A stretch of 64,000 nt of DNA from Enchytraeus crypticus (GCA_905160935.1 CAJHZI010000514.1:1881501-1945500); one strand, 5' to 3'; counted from the first letter of the stretch, positions 34,925 through 47,801 are shown. Numbers and translations are program-made. Notes: generated by a model not told the origin, from the sequence alone.

Positions 34925-34955
<31 letters not shown>

Positions 34956-35131
34956 AGAGAAAGAGAGAGAGAAAGAACTGTGTTTATTAATTTGTATCAT
35001 GAATCAACACACTGACATAAGTAAAGTAGATCAATCAAGATTCAAATAAACGATCATCAATAAGAGCAAAATAAACTCTATCTAGCTGAATACTGTGTAC
35101 TATTAGTAATATATAACAGCAACGTGCATCT

Positions 35132-35180
<49 letters not shown>

Positions 35181-35212
35181 GAGACAGAGCGGGAGGAGAC
35201 AGAGTGAAAGAA
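34919..35212. repeat. Two GA microsatellites
   Basis: (GA)n at 34919-34977 and 35131-35210, separated by about 150 bp of unique sequence. Confidence 0.9.
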
Positions 35213-35585
35213 AAAAATAAATAACCTGTTGTCCAGAAATTATGATGAAATGAAGTTACTTCCTAGTTTCTTCATTATCTCAAAGGTTTCCTGCTAAACA
35301 GAAAAAACCATGTTATATGTTCCCACTTTAAGTATTACATAATAGGTTTGTCAATCTGATAAGATAAGGAAGGATTTACGAGATTGATCGTGCTGCCATG
35401 TGTGATTATTTTTTTCGTGAACTGCGGCTGTAAAATCATCCAGAAATAGCCTGTGTTACATCAGAGACTAGCGGCGATTGTTTCAACTGAAACTTATCAA
35501 TGAAATGGAAACTTCCAATGCAATTGTATAATCATTTCTTTATTTCTTGCTCGAGTTTGTTAATATATGATTACACTATTTTAAT

Positions 35586-37064
35586 TGGAGATGGGAATTT
35601 TATGAATTTCCAGAGTTCGGTTCGGTTCGGTTCGTTGAAAATGAAAGTTCGGTTCGGTTCGGGTTAGCAGTTGACAATTTGAGAGTTCGGTTCGGTTCGG
35701 GTTCGGTTCTAACAGGGGCTCGGGTTCGGTTCGGGTTCGGCTTTTTTCCAACTCGCAAGAGTTCGATTCGAGTTCGAAATGGTTTGATTTGGATAATGTT
35801 GCAATTGTTTAACTTTACATATAATAATCATGGTTATGACAAACATGTTTAAAATGGTTTATGGTAAATATGCTTAAAAAATCAGTAAGTCATAATAGCT
35901 GCCACATTTTTCACTTGGGTAAAAATATGACAACGAAAAAAGGAGAGAAGTGGTATTTATTCTTGTACATTTCTTAAAATACTGTAAGTTGACCACCAAC
36001 AAATGTTCATAATATAGATATTTAGCTTTATTATTGTATCTGAAATATTCTCCTTGATTATAACGAGTAAATAGGATGCATCATCAATTTTTAAATTTTT
36101 TCTGTCAGTATAGGCCTATATATTAGATAGGCCTACGTTTATAATTAAGTGGAAATGTCTTGGCTAAAATTTGATCCAATATTTCAGAGACAAAGTGCAA
36201 TTTAGTAACATGAAAATGTCAAATAAAGATGCTTTGGTAAACACGTGTACTTCTATAACAAATGATCATAATATACACCGTTTGCTATCAACTGACCAGT
36301 AATAAGCTTCATAATTTACCTTAGGGTTTCAAATTTGAAACTCTCAGATCAATTATGAAATTGTGAAAATACTTATGAAATTATTGCATTGCTATGGTGC
36401 AAAAATATTTGCTCCAGGTAGTCTTAACATATATAGAATGTCATATATAATTATTTATAAATCTGGCTGCAAAAAATATTAAGGTAGCACACTAAAGTTA
36501 GAAAAAATTCATAATTTGAATTTAACAAGAACAAATTCCCCTAGATTGAGTCAAGAATTTTCAAATTTTTATGGAATACTCTCATCACTTTTGTCTCTCT
36601 GATTTTAATCTTCCTTTTCATATTTCAATGCCGTATCATTCAGACTATCCATTGTCTTCTGTAGGCCCGTCTCGCTTCCCGCTACCATTCCTTTGTACCG
36701 CTACCATTTTAAAGTTTGTGTCGGAACCAGCCTTACCTGAATAAATGCTGTTAGATACTGTAAGACGTGTAAATGCAAAAACTAATATATATTTGTATTG
36801 TTCTTACTATCTTTGTTTAATGTCAGACTGGTGAAGCAGAAAGGAACTACAAGAGCTTGGTTCAGTTCGTTTTGGACGAAGTCTGGGTTCGGGTTCGGTT
36901 CGGGTTCGGCCAGAGTCTGGGTTCGGGTTCGGTTCGGGTTCGGTCAGAGTCTGGGTTCGGGTTCGGTTCGGGTTCGTTCAGAGCCTGGGTTCGAGTTCGG
37001 TTCAGTCAAAATTCTTGATTTTAGGGTTCGGTTCTGTTCGGGTTCGGTTCGATTCCCATCTCTA
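35586..37064 (-). mobile_element. hAT-like non-autonomous element with GAACC arrays, copy 2
   Basis: The inverse-orientation copy of the element at 5345-6755, 1479 bp, in the first VGLL4 intron. Ends are TGGAGATGGGAA...TTCCCATCTCTA, flanked by a perfect 8-bp duplication ATTTTAAT (35578-35585 and 37065-37072), as produced by hAT transposases. The GGTTCGGG arrays occupy 35615-35750 and 36880-37060. Interior sequence matches copy 1 with substitutions and small indels, including the reverse-transcriptase-like remnant. The intact duplication suggests this insertion is younger than copy 1. Confidence 0.88.
36575..36667 (-). pseudogene. Reverse-transcriptase remnant in hAT-like copy 2
   Basis: The minus-strand counterpart of 5740-5838, with the same TALKY core and substitutions and a small indel that break the frame. 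Confidence 0.5.
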
Positions 37065-37129
37065 ATTTTAATGCAATTTCTTATATTTATTGTATCAAAA
37101 ATTGTTATATATACTATATAATACTGTAT

Positions 37130-37152
37130 ACTGTTATATATACATATATATA

Positions 37153-37241
<89 letters not shown>

Positions 37242-37275
37242 TGTATATATATATATATATTTATACATATATGTA
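37130..37275. repeat. TA microsatellite
   Basis: (TA)n broken by ACTGTA, 65 bp after the hAT-like element. Confidence 0.95.
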
Positions 37276-38400
37276 TATTATTTTAGTTTAGTAGTTGCTT
37301 TTTAAACTGTGAGCCTAAAACTAACGAGAGAGAAGAAATTTAATTTATTTTAACATCAGTTAAACGAGCCACAAAGTTCAATCCACCAAGAATGAGGTAT
37401 GAAATATAAAAGTGTCTGACACGTCTGCTCCATTGAGACTGGAAACAATTCAAATGCAATTTAAATATTAGAGGTGAGATAAATATGAATACAATATTTA
37501 TGATATCAGCAAAGAAACTCTGTATATATAGAGGTATGGTATTGCCTCTAAAGTTCAGTTTTGACGCTATAAATAATAGCAAAGTATGATTAACCATGAA
37601 AGGTATTGATATCCATGTGTCTTAACCTCTAAAGCTACATAATTGGGTCTGAGCAACGAGCATATAGGCCTAAGTGCTTCTGACTCAGTAACGTTACAAT
37701 TATTTTATTGTTTGAGATTTGAATGCTCAAATATGTTACTTTAGACACGAGTCTCAATTCTGAAAATGTATGTAGTGGGGTATGAAACTATTTGTTTGGT
37801 GCGGAAGAATGGAATAAATTAAAATAGTCCTTTCAGATTAAGCATTGAGCAACGGTAGCGATACTAATGGTACTAGCAATAGAAATATAAAAGTTAATGT
37901 TAAAACCAAGTTTAACGTCAGTTTCTTGACTCGTAGAAGTGACAGTGACGGAGCGAGCACCTTATTTAAACTACGAACGTATTGATCTGTAGTCGCACAC
38001 AAAGAGCGCATGATATTGGCTCTGCCCAGTGTCGAGAATGACGTCAGCAGTGATCATTTGTAATGAATGACGAACATTTTGAATGGATTGCGGTCATTTG
38101 TTGCATTCATCCTTTGATCTCTTAAAAATATCAGAATGGTAGCACTGATCGAGGTTTTGAGGAATTTGTTAAGTGATGGAAATCGTTGGATGCTGTAGTT
38201 GAGTCGTGACTAAGCATGACTCATGCTCCGGACTTGGCAAAGAGCCGATTATACAAAAAATTCTTCTCCCAACTAATTCGTTCTTTCCAGATGGAATGGT
38301 GAGAAAACGTTTGCATGTTATCTCTGAGATATACAGATAAATTCATGCAATATATGAACTTCTCAAGAACAGTTATATTGCCGAATGATCGCATAATTAA
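37276..38400. other. VGLL4 intron 1, no gene recognised
   Basis: Contains only a SINE tail at about 37910-37960 besides unique sequence. Confidence 0.5.
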
Positions 38401-38510
38401 TTATAATAATAATTATTACAAAATTAAAGTAATAAAAATAATAAATAGAATAATAATAATAATAATAATAATAATATTAAGAAGAAGAAGAAGAAGAAAT
38501 AGTAATAATA
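38400..38510. repeat. AAT and AAG microsatellite
   Basis: (AAT)n merging into (GAA)n just left of the inverted repeat pair. Confidence 0.9.
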
Positions 38511-38534
38511 AGATAAATAGCGTGATCTGTCCTT

Positions 38535-39760
38535 AGGGTATGAAGTTTTTCCTGTGCCATTTGAAACCACGGGCCTTATGGATCCCGATGGAGTTAACTT
38601 CATTAATGGCATTGACAGATTTACATGTATTTGTAGAGCAAACCGGCGATAAGCGAGTGACCTCTTTTTTTGGTAACGGCATTCTGTGATTGCATAGATT
38701 TAATACAGTCTGCTTAGGTAATTCTCTCAAGTAGCTAGATGACTTTGAGTAACCGGGCGGCGATTCAGTACATATTGCTCGAATAATTTTTTAACTCCCG
38801 GGATAAAAGGAATATTAAAAATTTAAAAAAATTAAATAATAATAATAATAGTAATAGTAATAATAGTAATATACGAATACTAATAATACTACTACTAATA
38901 ACAATAAAAATAGTAACAATAATTATAAGAATAAAAATAATTGCTCTAATCATATTTTATCAAACCTCGGTTTTTTACACCTGGGTAAATTAATGAATTA
39001 ATAATAATAATAATATCAATAACAATATTCATAATAATATTAATATTATTAGTTTTACAATTGATTATTGTATAATTAAAATAATAATTAATAATTCTAA
39101 TTAATTGAAGAAAAACTTTAAAACGAATGGAAACTTTAAAAAAAAGTGGATTGAAGAAGATCTATTCATATCCCTACCCTAGTTAAAGTGAGATTCAAGG
39201 GAAGATGATGATGATGCTGATGATGATATGATTTTGATGATTGTGATGATTATGACGACGATGACGACGATGATGATGATGATGATGATGATGAATTAAA
39301 TAAGAGTCCCAGACATATAATTCCAGACTCTATCTACTGAACAATCTTAAGTAACATAGCCTACTATTATATTTTCTGTTTGTTATTATTATTATTCATA
39401 TTTTTCATAGTATTATTATTTTTTATTATTAATATTAATATTATATATGATTTTTATTAAAAAAATATTTTTCTATATATTTTACTTTCCCCGGGTGTAA
39501 AGAACCCGGGGTTTGATAAAACAATTATGGTTATTCGAGCAATACGTGCTGAAATCGCCGCCCGGCTATTCGAGATCAGAATTAAAAGAATTGCCGAAGC
39601 TGACTGCATTAAATCTTTTCTAAGTCATAGAAAGCATTTGCCAAAGAAAAGAGACCTCTCACTTATCGCCGGTTTTGCTCTGCAATAAGTCTGCCTACGC
39701 CATTAATGAGGTCAACTACAGGATGATCGTAGGGCCCATGGTTTCAATGGACTCAGTTAT
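38535..39760. repeat. Diverged inverted repeat pair with simple-sequence loop
   Basis: The arms at about 38535-38995 and 39480-39760 are inverted copies. For example, GGGCGGCGATTCAGTACATA TTGCTCGAATAA matches the complement of TTATTCGAGCAATACGTGCT GAAATCGCCGCCC, and TTTATCAAACCTCGG matches CCGGGGTTTGATAAA. The left arm contains an extra (AAT)n block at about 38790-38935. Between the arms are AAT/TTA-rich and GAT microsatellites and a retroelement tail. Origin unknown; possibly two insertions of one element. Confidence 0.75.
39140..39297 (+). mobile_element. Retroelement 3' end with GAT tail
   Basis: A copy of the end of 14520-14800 (GAAGATCTATTCATATCCCT, then AGGGAAGATGATGATGATG), extending into a (GAT/GAC)n tract. 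Confidence 0.55.
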
Positions 39761-40018
39761 TATTAGTACTAGTATTATTATTATGATTTAGTAGTATTAT
39801 TATTATGATTCAAGCATAGTTTCAGGATTCTCGCTCAAATTGCTATTACTACTACTGTTATTATTACTATTATTATTACTGTTATTATTATTATTTTTAT
39901 TATTACTATTGTTGTCATTATTATTGTTATTGTTATTATTAGTATTGTTATTAGTATTATTATTACTACTACTATTGCTACTATTATTAGTTTTATTACT
40001 ATTATTATTATTAACGTG
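39755..40018. repeat. TTA microsatellite
   Basis: A long (TTA)n with ACT and GTT variants; the poly-Leu and Ile/Val-rich frames on the two strands are artefacts of it. Confidence 0.93.
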
Positions 40019-40019
40019 G

Positions 40020-41789
40020 ATTTATATAAGTGCCATTTTCTGAGATATGTTACAGTATCGTTAATACATCTAATAAGCCAGACAAATACAGTTCCCATTA
40101 CTCTGTAGAAATAATAGTTTTACGAATGTCCCTATATAACTTTGAAATTGTTCTTTAAATAATTTTTAATGGCAGCAATAAGAATATGTCAAGTATATGA
40201 TTGATGTTCTGTCATTTAAATGTCTGCACTGTATTTACTCTGTCTCACATTTGAGTTAAGCATTATTACTTCCCGTGGATCCCCTTCCTTTACAGTCCTG
40301 GAATCTTAACCTGGACTCCCCACCCGGATTCTGAGGTGCCCGTTTTATTGCCGTCTTTCCTGCTAAAATTATTTTAATAATAACTTCGAAATCAAAAACG
40401 CACAATTTGTCCACGTTAGATATGCTTATAAACTGGTTTGACATATGTATATCAGAAAGTTTTCCTCCAGACTGGAATTCTAGAAATTAACACTTGAATA
40501 TGTAAACATTTACAAATGCCGTTGGGCCAATATATCTTATACCTCTGTCTATGTAGCCATGATGAACCTGCACTGTTGATAAATTGGGTTGAGAAATTAA
40601 CCTGCACTTGTATTGCCGAGAAATTTCTTCACCTATCTCCATCGTCCTTCACCCTCTACTCTTCTCTCAGCGCTATCAGTACTTATCCTTCCTTCGCTAT
40701 CTCCACCCCTGCCTCTGTCTCTCCATCCATCCTTCCTCTTCACGGAAAACTCCTCCAGGTCTAGACTAGGATATTATATTGACTGGTTTTGAAAGCTACT
40801 GGTGTTTTGTTGGTCTTAAGCATGAACGGGTAGAATCAGTAGCTTGATAGGTTCCGACTTATGCAGGATTTGAATCTAGTGTTCACTAGCCAACGATTTG
40901 ATTTGTTTTCGGCACAAGAAACTGGCGTTAAATTCTGCTTAAGTTTTAGTCAAGGCTTTACAAAAACTTGTTTAAGTTTGTTAACAAAATAAAATTATAA
41001 TTTTATTAACTATTCTCTACTATACGAAATTAATTATTGTATTGAAACCAGTAGATTATTAAAACTGACAACGATTTGACTTATTTAGTAAACTGACGAA
41101 CTTTGTGCACTTAATTTTGATATAGCCTTTAAATTATTTATCAGACTGCCTGTTGTACTCCATTTTCGAAATGAGCTTTAAATATGAAGGACTAATAAAA
41201 CCGGAGCCCATATTTTCTCCAGTTGGTCTAGACTAAAGATTGTGCGGTCAGCCAACGGGCTGAAGCTACAGTAGAAACCATATGCTGGTAGGCGCCTATG
41301 GCACATTGCAACCTAATTCTAACCGTCTACGTTTTAAATGAACTTTCTTTCAAATCCCTGTTACCTAAATTTCGCCATTACAGATTTCCAGAATCCAATT
41401 CTGACCTGTAGAATAAAGTAACATGCACAGAATACTCTGATGAATCTATCTACTTGTGCAGCTCTGAATTATCCATATCGGCGATGAATTAAGAATTATG
41501 AATTAGCTCCATGAACTTTATCAATTACGTTTATTATTAGAAATTAAATGAACAAATGACAAAATAAAAATATAGCTCAATTTAGTAGTATGCAATATTC
41601 ATATGCCCTTCGCTACTATCTGCAACGATATATGTATCAGTCTACGTGACAGGCTTATGAGCAAATCACTTGAAAGGTTTTGAACAAATTTATAGTCAAT
41701 TGAGTAGATTTTCATATTAATAAACTAATGGTAAGCCGTAAGGCAAGGTTTAAGGTATATTTCCTTACATGGATATACTGTGAGTGTCA
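40020..41789. other. VGLL4 intron 1, no gene recognised
   Basis: Unique sequence; the open frame at 40516-40764 lacks any recognisable domain. Confidence 0.5.
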
Positions 41790-41885
41790 GGCTGGCGGGG
41801 TATAGAACTCTTCATCTCCTGCTTATCAGGAAAGCTTGCTATCAACTCAGCCATGTATCAGTGCGGTATAAATTGAGTCAACTAT
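41790..41885 (-). mobile_element. Diverged tRNA-derived SINE head
   Basis: Minus-strand TGGCTGAGTTGATAGCAAGC resembles the A-box of the SINE at 23962 (TGGCTGAGCTGATAGCACGC), and the B-box is degenerate. Confidence 0.5.
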
Positions 41886-42023
41886 TGTAACGCCATTCAC
41901 ATCACTCCTTTTAAGCTTTAAAATCACAATTATATGTATCATCAATGATCTTTCCCTTAGATGTGAACAAGTCCACTGGCTACTACAAGGATGAGACACT
42001 TGCTCCGGGATATGTCTCTCGGA

Positions 42024-42178
42024 TTACTACTTTAATGTAATTATGATTGCTTCTTTAATATCGTTATGATTGTTTCTTTAATGTCGCTATGGTGGCTTCT
42101 TTAATGTCATTATGATTGCTTCGTTAATATCATTATGATTGCGTTATTAATATCATTAAGATTGCGTTCTTAAATGCT
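42024..42178. repeat. 23-24-bp tandem repeat, about 6 copies
   Basis: Variants of TTCTTTAATATCATTATGAT TGC follow each other in VGLL4 intron 1. Confidence 0.85.
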
Positions 42179-42235
42179 GTACGAATGTCAGCATTACTTG
42201 ATATTCTTCGGCCTTCATTTGTATTCGTATAATGA

Positions 42236-42300
42236 TGACGATGATGATGGAGATGATGATGCTTATGGGAATGATGATTACGATATGATGATGATGATGA
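42236..42300. repeat. GAT microsatellite
   Basis: (GAT)n with ACG and GGA variants in VGLL4 intron 1. Confidence 0.9.
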
Positions 42301-42332
42301 TAAAAATAAAATAATACTAATAGTAATACTGC

Positions 42333-42442
42333 AATTGTGATACCTTATGATACCTTATTACCTTGTGATACCTTACTAACTATATACCTTACTATACCTT
42401 ACTTGTGATACCTCATGATACCTTACTAACTTGTGATACCTT
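42333..42442. repeat. GATACCTTA short tandem repeat
   Basis: Repeated TGATACCTTA units with interspersed CTAAC; it leads directly into the perfect hairpin at 42444-42495. Confidence 0.8.
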
Positions 42443-42443
42443 A

Positions 42444-42495
42444 TTTCATTAAAAATAACTCGCATGAATACTCATACGAGTTATTTTTAATGAAA
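42444..42495. repeat. Perfect 19-bp inverted repeat (hairpin)
   Basis: TTTCATTAAAAATAACTCG (42444-42462) and its exact complement (42477-42495) are separated by 14 nt. Confidence 0.95.
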
Positions 42496-42654
42496 CAAGG
42501 ATATGCAAATAAAGGTATTTTGTTTCGTTAAATAAACGCATTTTAAACCTTCTTTAAAACGTTTACAATTTTACCTTAACATAAAACATAACGGCACACT
42601 GGGTCATGAAGCACAGATGCATGTTTAAGGCCCATTTCCTCCTTTCTCTTCATG

Positions 42655-42840
42655 GTTATTAGTAATCGTTGCCTTTTGATGGCGCATCAATTGCAGCCGG
42701 CGCGGATTTAAGAATAACCTTCCATCACCCTGGGATTTTTTCCTTCAAAGCTGTCAGCTCTCGGTCTTTTTAGGTGGTCACCCACAAAGTACTAACCAAC
42801 ACCGATATAGCTTAACTTCGATTATTGACGCGCAACTATT
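42655..42840 (-). mobile_element. 5S rRNA-related SINE, copy 2
   Basis: The minus-strand copy of the element at 322-521 with the same 5S-like GGTTAGTACTTTGTGGGTGA core. A CT microsatellite follows on the plus strand. Confidence 0.7.
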
Positions 42841-42861
42841 GTGTCGCGTTCACTCACTTTG

Positions 42862-42864
42862 TCA

Positions 42865-42902
<38 letters not shown>

Positions 42903-43072
42903 CTCTAGTGTCTGCCAAGCAGGGCCAAGATGCACAATAAAGCTAACAGAACACAATAAGGGGAATATCAATTTTTGTATGTGTCACTATAATTGCCTAG
43001 CAACAAATTCTTTATCAACTTATTCTGAATTGTTTCTATTGTAACCATGAAGCATTAGTTAGTTTTCACAAG

Positions 43073-43110
<38 letters not shown>

Positions 43111-43115
43111 CCTGT

Positions 43116-43156
<41 letters not shown>

Positions 43157-43170
43157 GTCTCTCTATCTCA
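42862..43170. repeat. CT microsatellites
   Basis: (CT)n at 42865-42906 and 43073-43170, with unique sequence between. Confidence 0.9.
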
Positions 43171-43538
43171 CAGTCTCTCGGGTGATAGAGAAAGAAGATA
43201 GAGACAAATAAAAAAGAAAAAAAGAGAAAGAAAAAAGACAAGAAAGATAAAACGGGAGATGGCCTTGTAGAAATGTTACTTTGCCATGTCTAACATTTTC
43301 TTACATGAAAATGACATGTAAGCATGAAATGAGTAAAACAAAGGTGTCGTATTGTACTTGGTGCATGTAAGGTACTAGATTTAATTTTTCTGCAAACATA
43401 TCGGCTGTTTGATTTCTTTGATCTTCTCTATTGATCTCCAAAAATGTGGACTTTTTATTTATTTAAGTTCTTATCGATTTCGAGCTTGAAATATGTGAAA
43501 ATTAATTTCATAAATAAATTATAAAGAATATTTATTGA

Positions 43539-44396
43539 CAGGGGCGGATCCAGGAATTTTTTAAGGGGGGGGCCGACAATTTTTTTAGAGTACATTCTTT
43601 TGCTTACACCCCGCCTTCTTCGGGACATGTGACGCAATCAGACAAATTTCTGTGGGAAGGGACTCAACATTTATTAACTACTGAATTCGGCTCATAGAGT
43701 GAGTGTATACCCGTAATATACCCCCCGCGCTTATATACGTACTAAAGTCAGGGGAATACCTAAAATCCTACATTTGTTTTGGAAAAAGTAGGTTAATTTT
43801 GTCACCTCTGAAGAAACTCTGAAGATCTCAACGAATTGCATAAGTGACCTAATTTTGGTGGTGGTGGGTGGGCTTAACCCCTCCAATCCAAGGCTGTTTG
43901 CACCGCTACTACGGGACAGAGTTCACATTTTTTACTTACACCCTTTTTTCCTCTAATGCATAGGTTCAAGTGAAATTGAGAGCTAGTGAAAGGGTCAACA
44001 TTTTTTGGACCTCCTTCCATTATACAGGGCTCCTAGTATATCCTAGAAAAAATCGAGCTATTGGAAATGAGTTCCCTGTCGTACCACCCACCCCCCCCGG
44101 TCCCCCTAACCACTGCCTTTATTAACATATTTACACATCGAAATTGCTTTAGAAACAATGAAACTATACCCTGCCATACCCTCCACTCCGGGCCCCCCCT
44201 AACCACTGACATTACTAACATATTTAAACATCGAAATTGCCTTAGAAACAATCAAACTATACCCTGTCATACCCTCCACCCCGGGCCTCCCTAACCACTG
44301 CCATTATTAACATATTTACACATCAAAATTGCCTTAGAAGCAATGAAAATATAGCTTAAAATTTTTATCGGCGGACCTAAGGGGGATCCGCCACTG
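43539..44396 (-). mobile_element. hAT-type non-autonomous element, GGCGGATCC family, copy 2
   Basis: An 858-bp inverse-orientation copy of 19202-19995, in VGLL4 intron 1. Its ends are CAGGGGCGGATCCAGG and GGGGGATCCGCCACTG, with a perfect 8-bp duplication TTTATTGA (43531-43538 and 44397-44404). It carries three tandem copies of the internal AACCACTGCCATTATTAACA block rather than two, which explains most of the length difference. No coding capacity. Confidence 0.9.
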
Positions 44397-44479
44397 TTTA
44401 TTGAGCATTTGTTATTTTCTTTTTGCCGTAACTGAGATGCATCATATCTGTCGTCTAAATTTTCTGCAGCATACCCATC

Positions 44480-44530
44480 TCTCTCTCTCTCTCTCTCTGT
44501 CTTCCTCTTCTTCTCTCGCTCTCTTTCTCA
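44480..44530. repeat. CT microsatellite
   Basis: (CT)n followed by the recurring box TTAAATGGCAAGTCCAAGGT. Confidence 0.85.
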
Positions 44531-45529
44531 GGATTGAGTGTTTTATTAAATGGCAAGTCCAAGGTATCTATTTTACTCACCTTTTAATTCTTATACATTC
44601 TGCACCTTCAACGCCAATTGGTATGCTGCGAGTGGCAAGAAGATTAATTGCAGATTTTCTCTAGTTTCTAATTGCGTTACCTAAGTGCAGAGTTGGTATG
44701 ATTATTTATATAAATTGGATAGTATTGCTGATATATTACTATCAAAGCCTTCTGAATTGAATAAGGTTTTTAAAAGCGTAGCTGGCAGCGCTGCACGAGC
44801 TTTTGCGGCGGTCTGTCTGCATTGCCTGGAATGTTAAAGTATGCCAAATGCGCATTGTAAATGCCTGTCTGAGCATCCCAGATTACTTCACCCCGGGAAA
44901 ATATAAAACTATAGTCTCTCCTATCGCGATATTTTCATAAATATGTTTAGTGAGATGTGCGGTTGATGCTATCAGTACTTCGGTACTAGTCTGGTATAAA
45001 GCCAAACAAAGCTAAAGACAAGTTTAACGTCAGTTGTCTGCTCGAATAGATGTCAGTGACGGGGAGATCACTTGATTTCAACCAGTCTATGCCTTCTTTG
45101 CACTAATTACTTAGAAGATTACCTTACGGAAATATCTTACCAAAATTTATTTAGATTAATTATGGCTGACAATTGATTGATCGATTGATTGATCGCTTGC
45201 TTCTTCTAAACGCTGCTAATCGCTAACGATTTCAGAAGAAGCATTTATCATTTTCAAATTATCCATTATGACCTCCAGTTGAGTCGCGTTCCATCTTGAA
45301 GATTTAACGAATTGAATATTTTTACGCAAATTTAAAGTTGTCTAAATCCTATGTTATAAATGTTCCGCATAGTTTAATAAATGTCTGAAATAACATGAAG
45401 AGCAACTAAAATGAGTATTTAGAGTTTTTGTCTTCACAGTTGAACAGGTTGTCATGGACGTCAGAGTTGTATTTGAGTACGGGGGGGTTGGATACCCCTT
45501 GGCAGCTGTGAGACGGTCCCTCCTGATAT

Positions 45530-45655
45530 AGTTTTAACCCCGTGAGCTTAGCATTTCTTTTTTGAAAGGTTAGAGATAGCACGATCGATCGGGACTCGAA
45601 CCTGCGGATAGATCCGCGACTTCGAACTAACCGCACTACCGTCTAAGCCGTAAAT
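45530..45655 (-). mobile_element. tRNA-like SINE head
   Basis: On the minus strand CGGCTTAGACGGTAGTGCGG (A-box) and AGGTTCGAGTCCCGA (B-box) have tRNA-like spacing, but I see no paired acceptor stem, so a SINE is more likely than a tRNA gene. Confidence 0.5.
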
Positions 45656-46025
45656 AAAGACACTATCGGAGCCAATGTAATATTCAAATCTACAAACAAT
45701 ATTGCGTCATCCATTTGAAAATTCACTACATTATCAGTAGATTGTTCCAACTGCCAAGAAATCTATGTTTGATAGCTACATTTTGGAATGTTTACTTACG
45801 CAACAAACGTCCAGCAAGGAAGTAGTTATAGCTTAAATGTATATGTATTACCAGCAGTTTTAAGTCGCACTCTTAGGTTAAGACGTGTTTCAGGTTTATA
45901 TTTTAAGGTTATGCTGTTAAATGGCTATCTTTTGTAGTCAAGAAGTCATGGTGTAGTCTACTTTCCGAAATTTCTGACCGTGTATGATATGAGTATTGGT
46001 TTACTTTATTTATTTATTCTCACTT

Positions 46026-46031
46026 TCTCTT

Positions 46032-46090
<59 letters not shown>

Positions 46091-46095
46091 AGTGT
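46026..46095. repeat. CT microsatellite
   Basis: An almost perfect (CT)n of about 60 bp followed by TAGTGTTGTGC. Confidence 0.95.
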
Positions 46096-47439
46096 TGTGC
46101 AAATAGGTGCAAGTCATTTATTCTTACTCGCTGTTCTTTCAGAATTACAAAAGGGCATTCCAGCTATAACCAAGTTGATCTCATCGCGAAGGCTGCACCT
46201 ATCCTAACTTTCAGTTTTAAGCATTTCTTTAAAAGTGTTATGATGTGATTTCTTTGCCTGTCTCATACTATTAGGCCCTACCTGCCTTGGTCACATCTTA
46301 CGAGAGGCGGAGTAAACGGATGGGCTAATTTTCAGTGGACTTGACACGGTAAAGGCGATGTTTTTGTCTTTACTATGGTTGACAAGAATAAAGAAGCCAA
46401 TATACAATTTCCGGTCACATCCATTGCTGCAGATTATCTGGCTTAAAACTATAGGGTAGCCAATCGATGATATATTTTCAAGAAATTAAACTAATATAAT
46501 ACAATTCAACTGTTCTTTGGCATTTTCGCCCTTCTATTCGCAATTATGGCTATCTACTTATACGGCTAATATGCCATGAAATCTGCAACACAGCCTTTGT
46601 AATTCTAACTTTCACAATTGCACATGTGCACGTTTCTGATTGCAGACTATCAAAGCGTAGATAGAGCCCTTATCTTTTCTTTGACGGAATACTAAATCTC
46701 TGCCAAGAACTGGTGATTTTATGTTTTATTACGATATCATCCCCTTCTGCCTGAGTTGTTACTTGCACCCGGTTCTTTCATCTTCATGGGAGATAGGAGT
46801 AGAGCTATCGATGCTCCTCGACCTTCCTATCTTTCATACGATATAAAAAACTGCATAAGCTATTCGCCTAAACCTCTTACGTTTTCTCTTCACCATTTAC
46901 TCTATATTTTATATGTCTATATTCTATATTTCTATATTTTATTTCATTCTTTTGACCTCGTATTTAGATATTTTGACCGTACAGATAAAATGTAAATTTT
47001 AGGTATTTCGTTTAGTTTGTTCTCTTCCTAAAGCGAGAAGTAAATTTTCTCAAGGAATATATCCATGAAATCCCATGGGACATTAGTGATGTCCCTGACA
47101 TTCCTGACGTTCCTGAAACCGGTTGATTAATTCTCAGATACATATTGAATTTAAAGCAGTACGGCTGACAGGCCCGTATCAGCAATTCGTTTAAGTTTAA
47201 GCCTATGTTATATAGTCTTAATTAAACGAATTCCTGATCCGTAGACGAATACGGAAGATTCGATTAACGGTTTAAGACAAAATGTTAATCTAACTAAAAT
47301 ACTAATTAAGATTAAATAATCGTTAATTTTTAAAGCCTATTTCCTCGTCTACCAGTGTCGTTAAGAACATGTGAACAACAGTCAGTAGTGACGATAAATG
47401 AACTAACACTATCGCATTAATACTGTCAGTTAGAAATGG

Positions 47440-47545
47440 TAAAGCTGGTAAACTAAGGTTAACGTCAGTTTCCTCACTGGAAAGCGATGTCAATGACGGG
47501 CCAGCCCAGGATTTGAACAGCCGCACCCCCGCACCAAATGCTGCC
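47440..47545 (-). mobile_element. tRNA-derived SINE (CCAGTGGCGAT family), partial
   Basis: The minus-strand 3' two-thirds of the family: tail TTAACGTCAGTTTCCTCACT and degenerate B-box. Shorter diverged tails of the same kind lie at 37910-37960, 45015-45075 and 58945-58990. Confidence 0.6.
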
Positions 47546-47799
47546 AAAAATATGAGAGCCTTTTGTTAAAGCCGCACTTTTTTCATGCTACACATTTACT
47601 TCAAATATATAGTTGGTCTGATATGAAGAAGCTGCAACGCGCTTGCTGCAGTCTCGTGTCAGAAAAAGTTTCTTTAACTTGTAAAATCTTAAATCGTTTA
47701 CTGTCCATCCTTCGTCGTGATTTACTTGCTGCACTCTCTGTCGTGTCTGCTCACCCTGATTCACCTACTATTTCTTTTGCTGTGTTATCGCTGTTATAT

Positions 47800-47801
<2 letters not shown>

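Noticed and set aside
39835..40098. Poly-Leu and Ile/Val-rich frames as membrane proteins
   Set aside because: Both strands are open only because of the TTA microsatellite.
45530..45655. A tRNA gene on the minus strand
   Set aside because: A- and B-box-like blocks are present, but no acceptor stem pairing could be found; it is more likely a SINE head.
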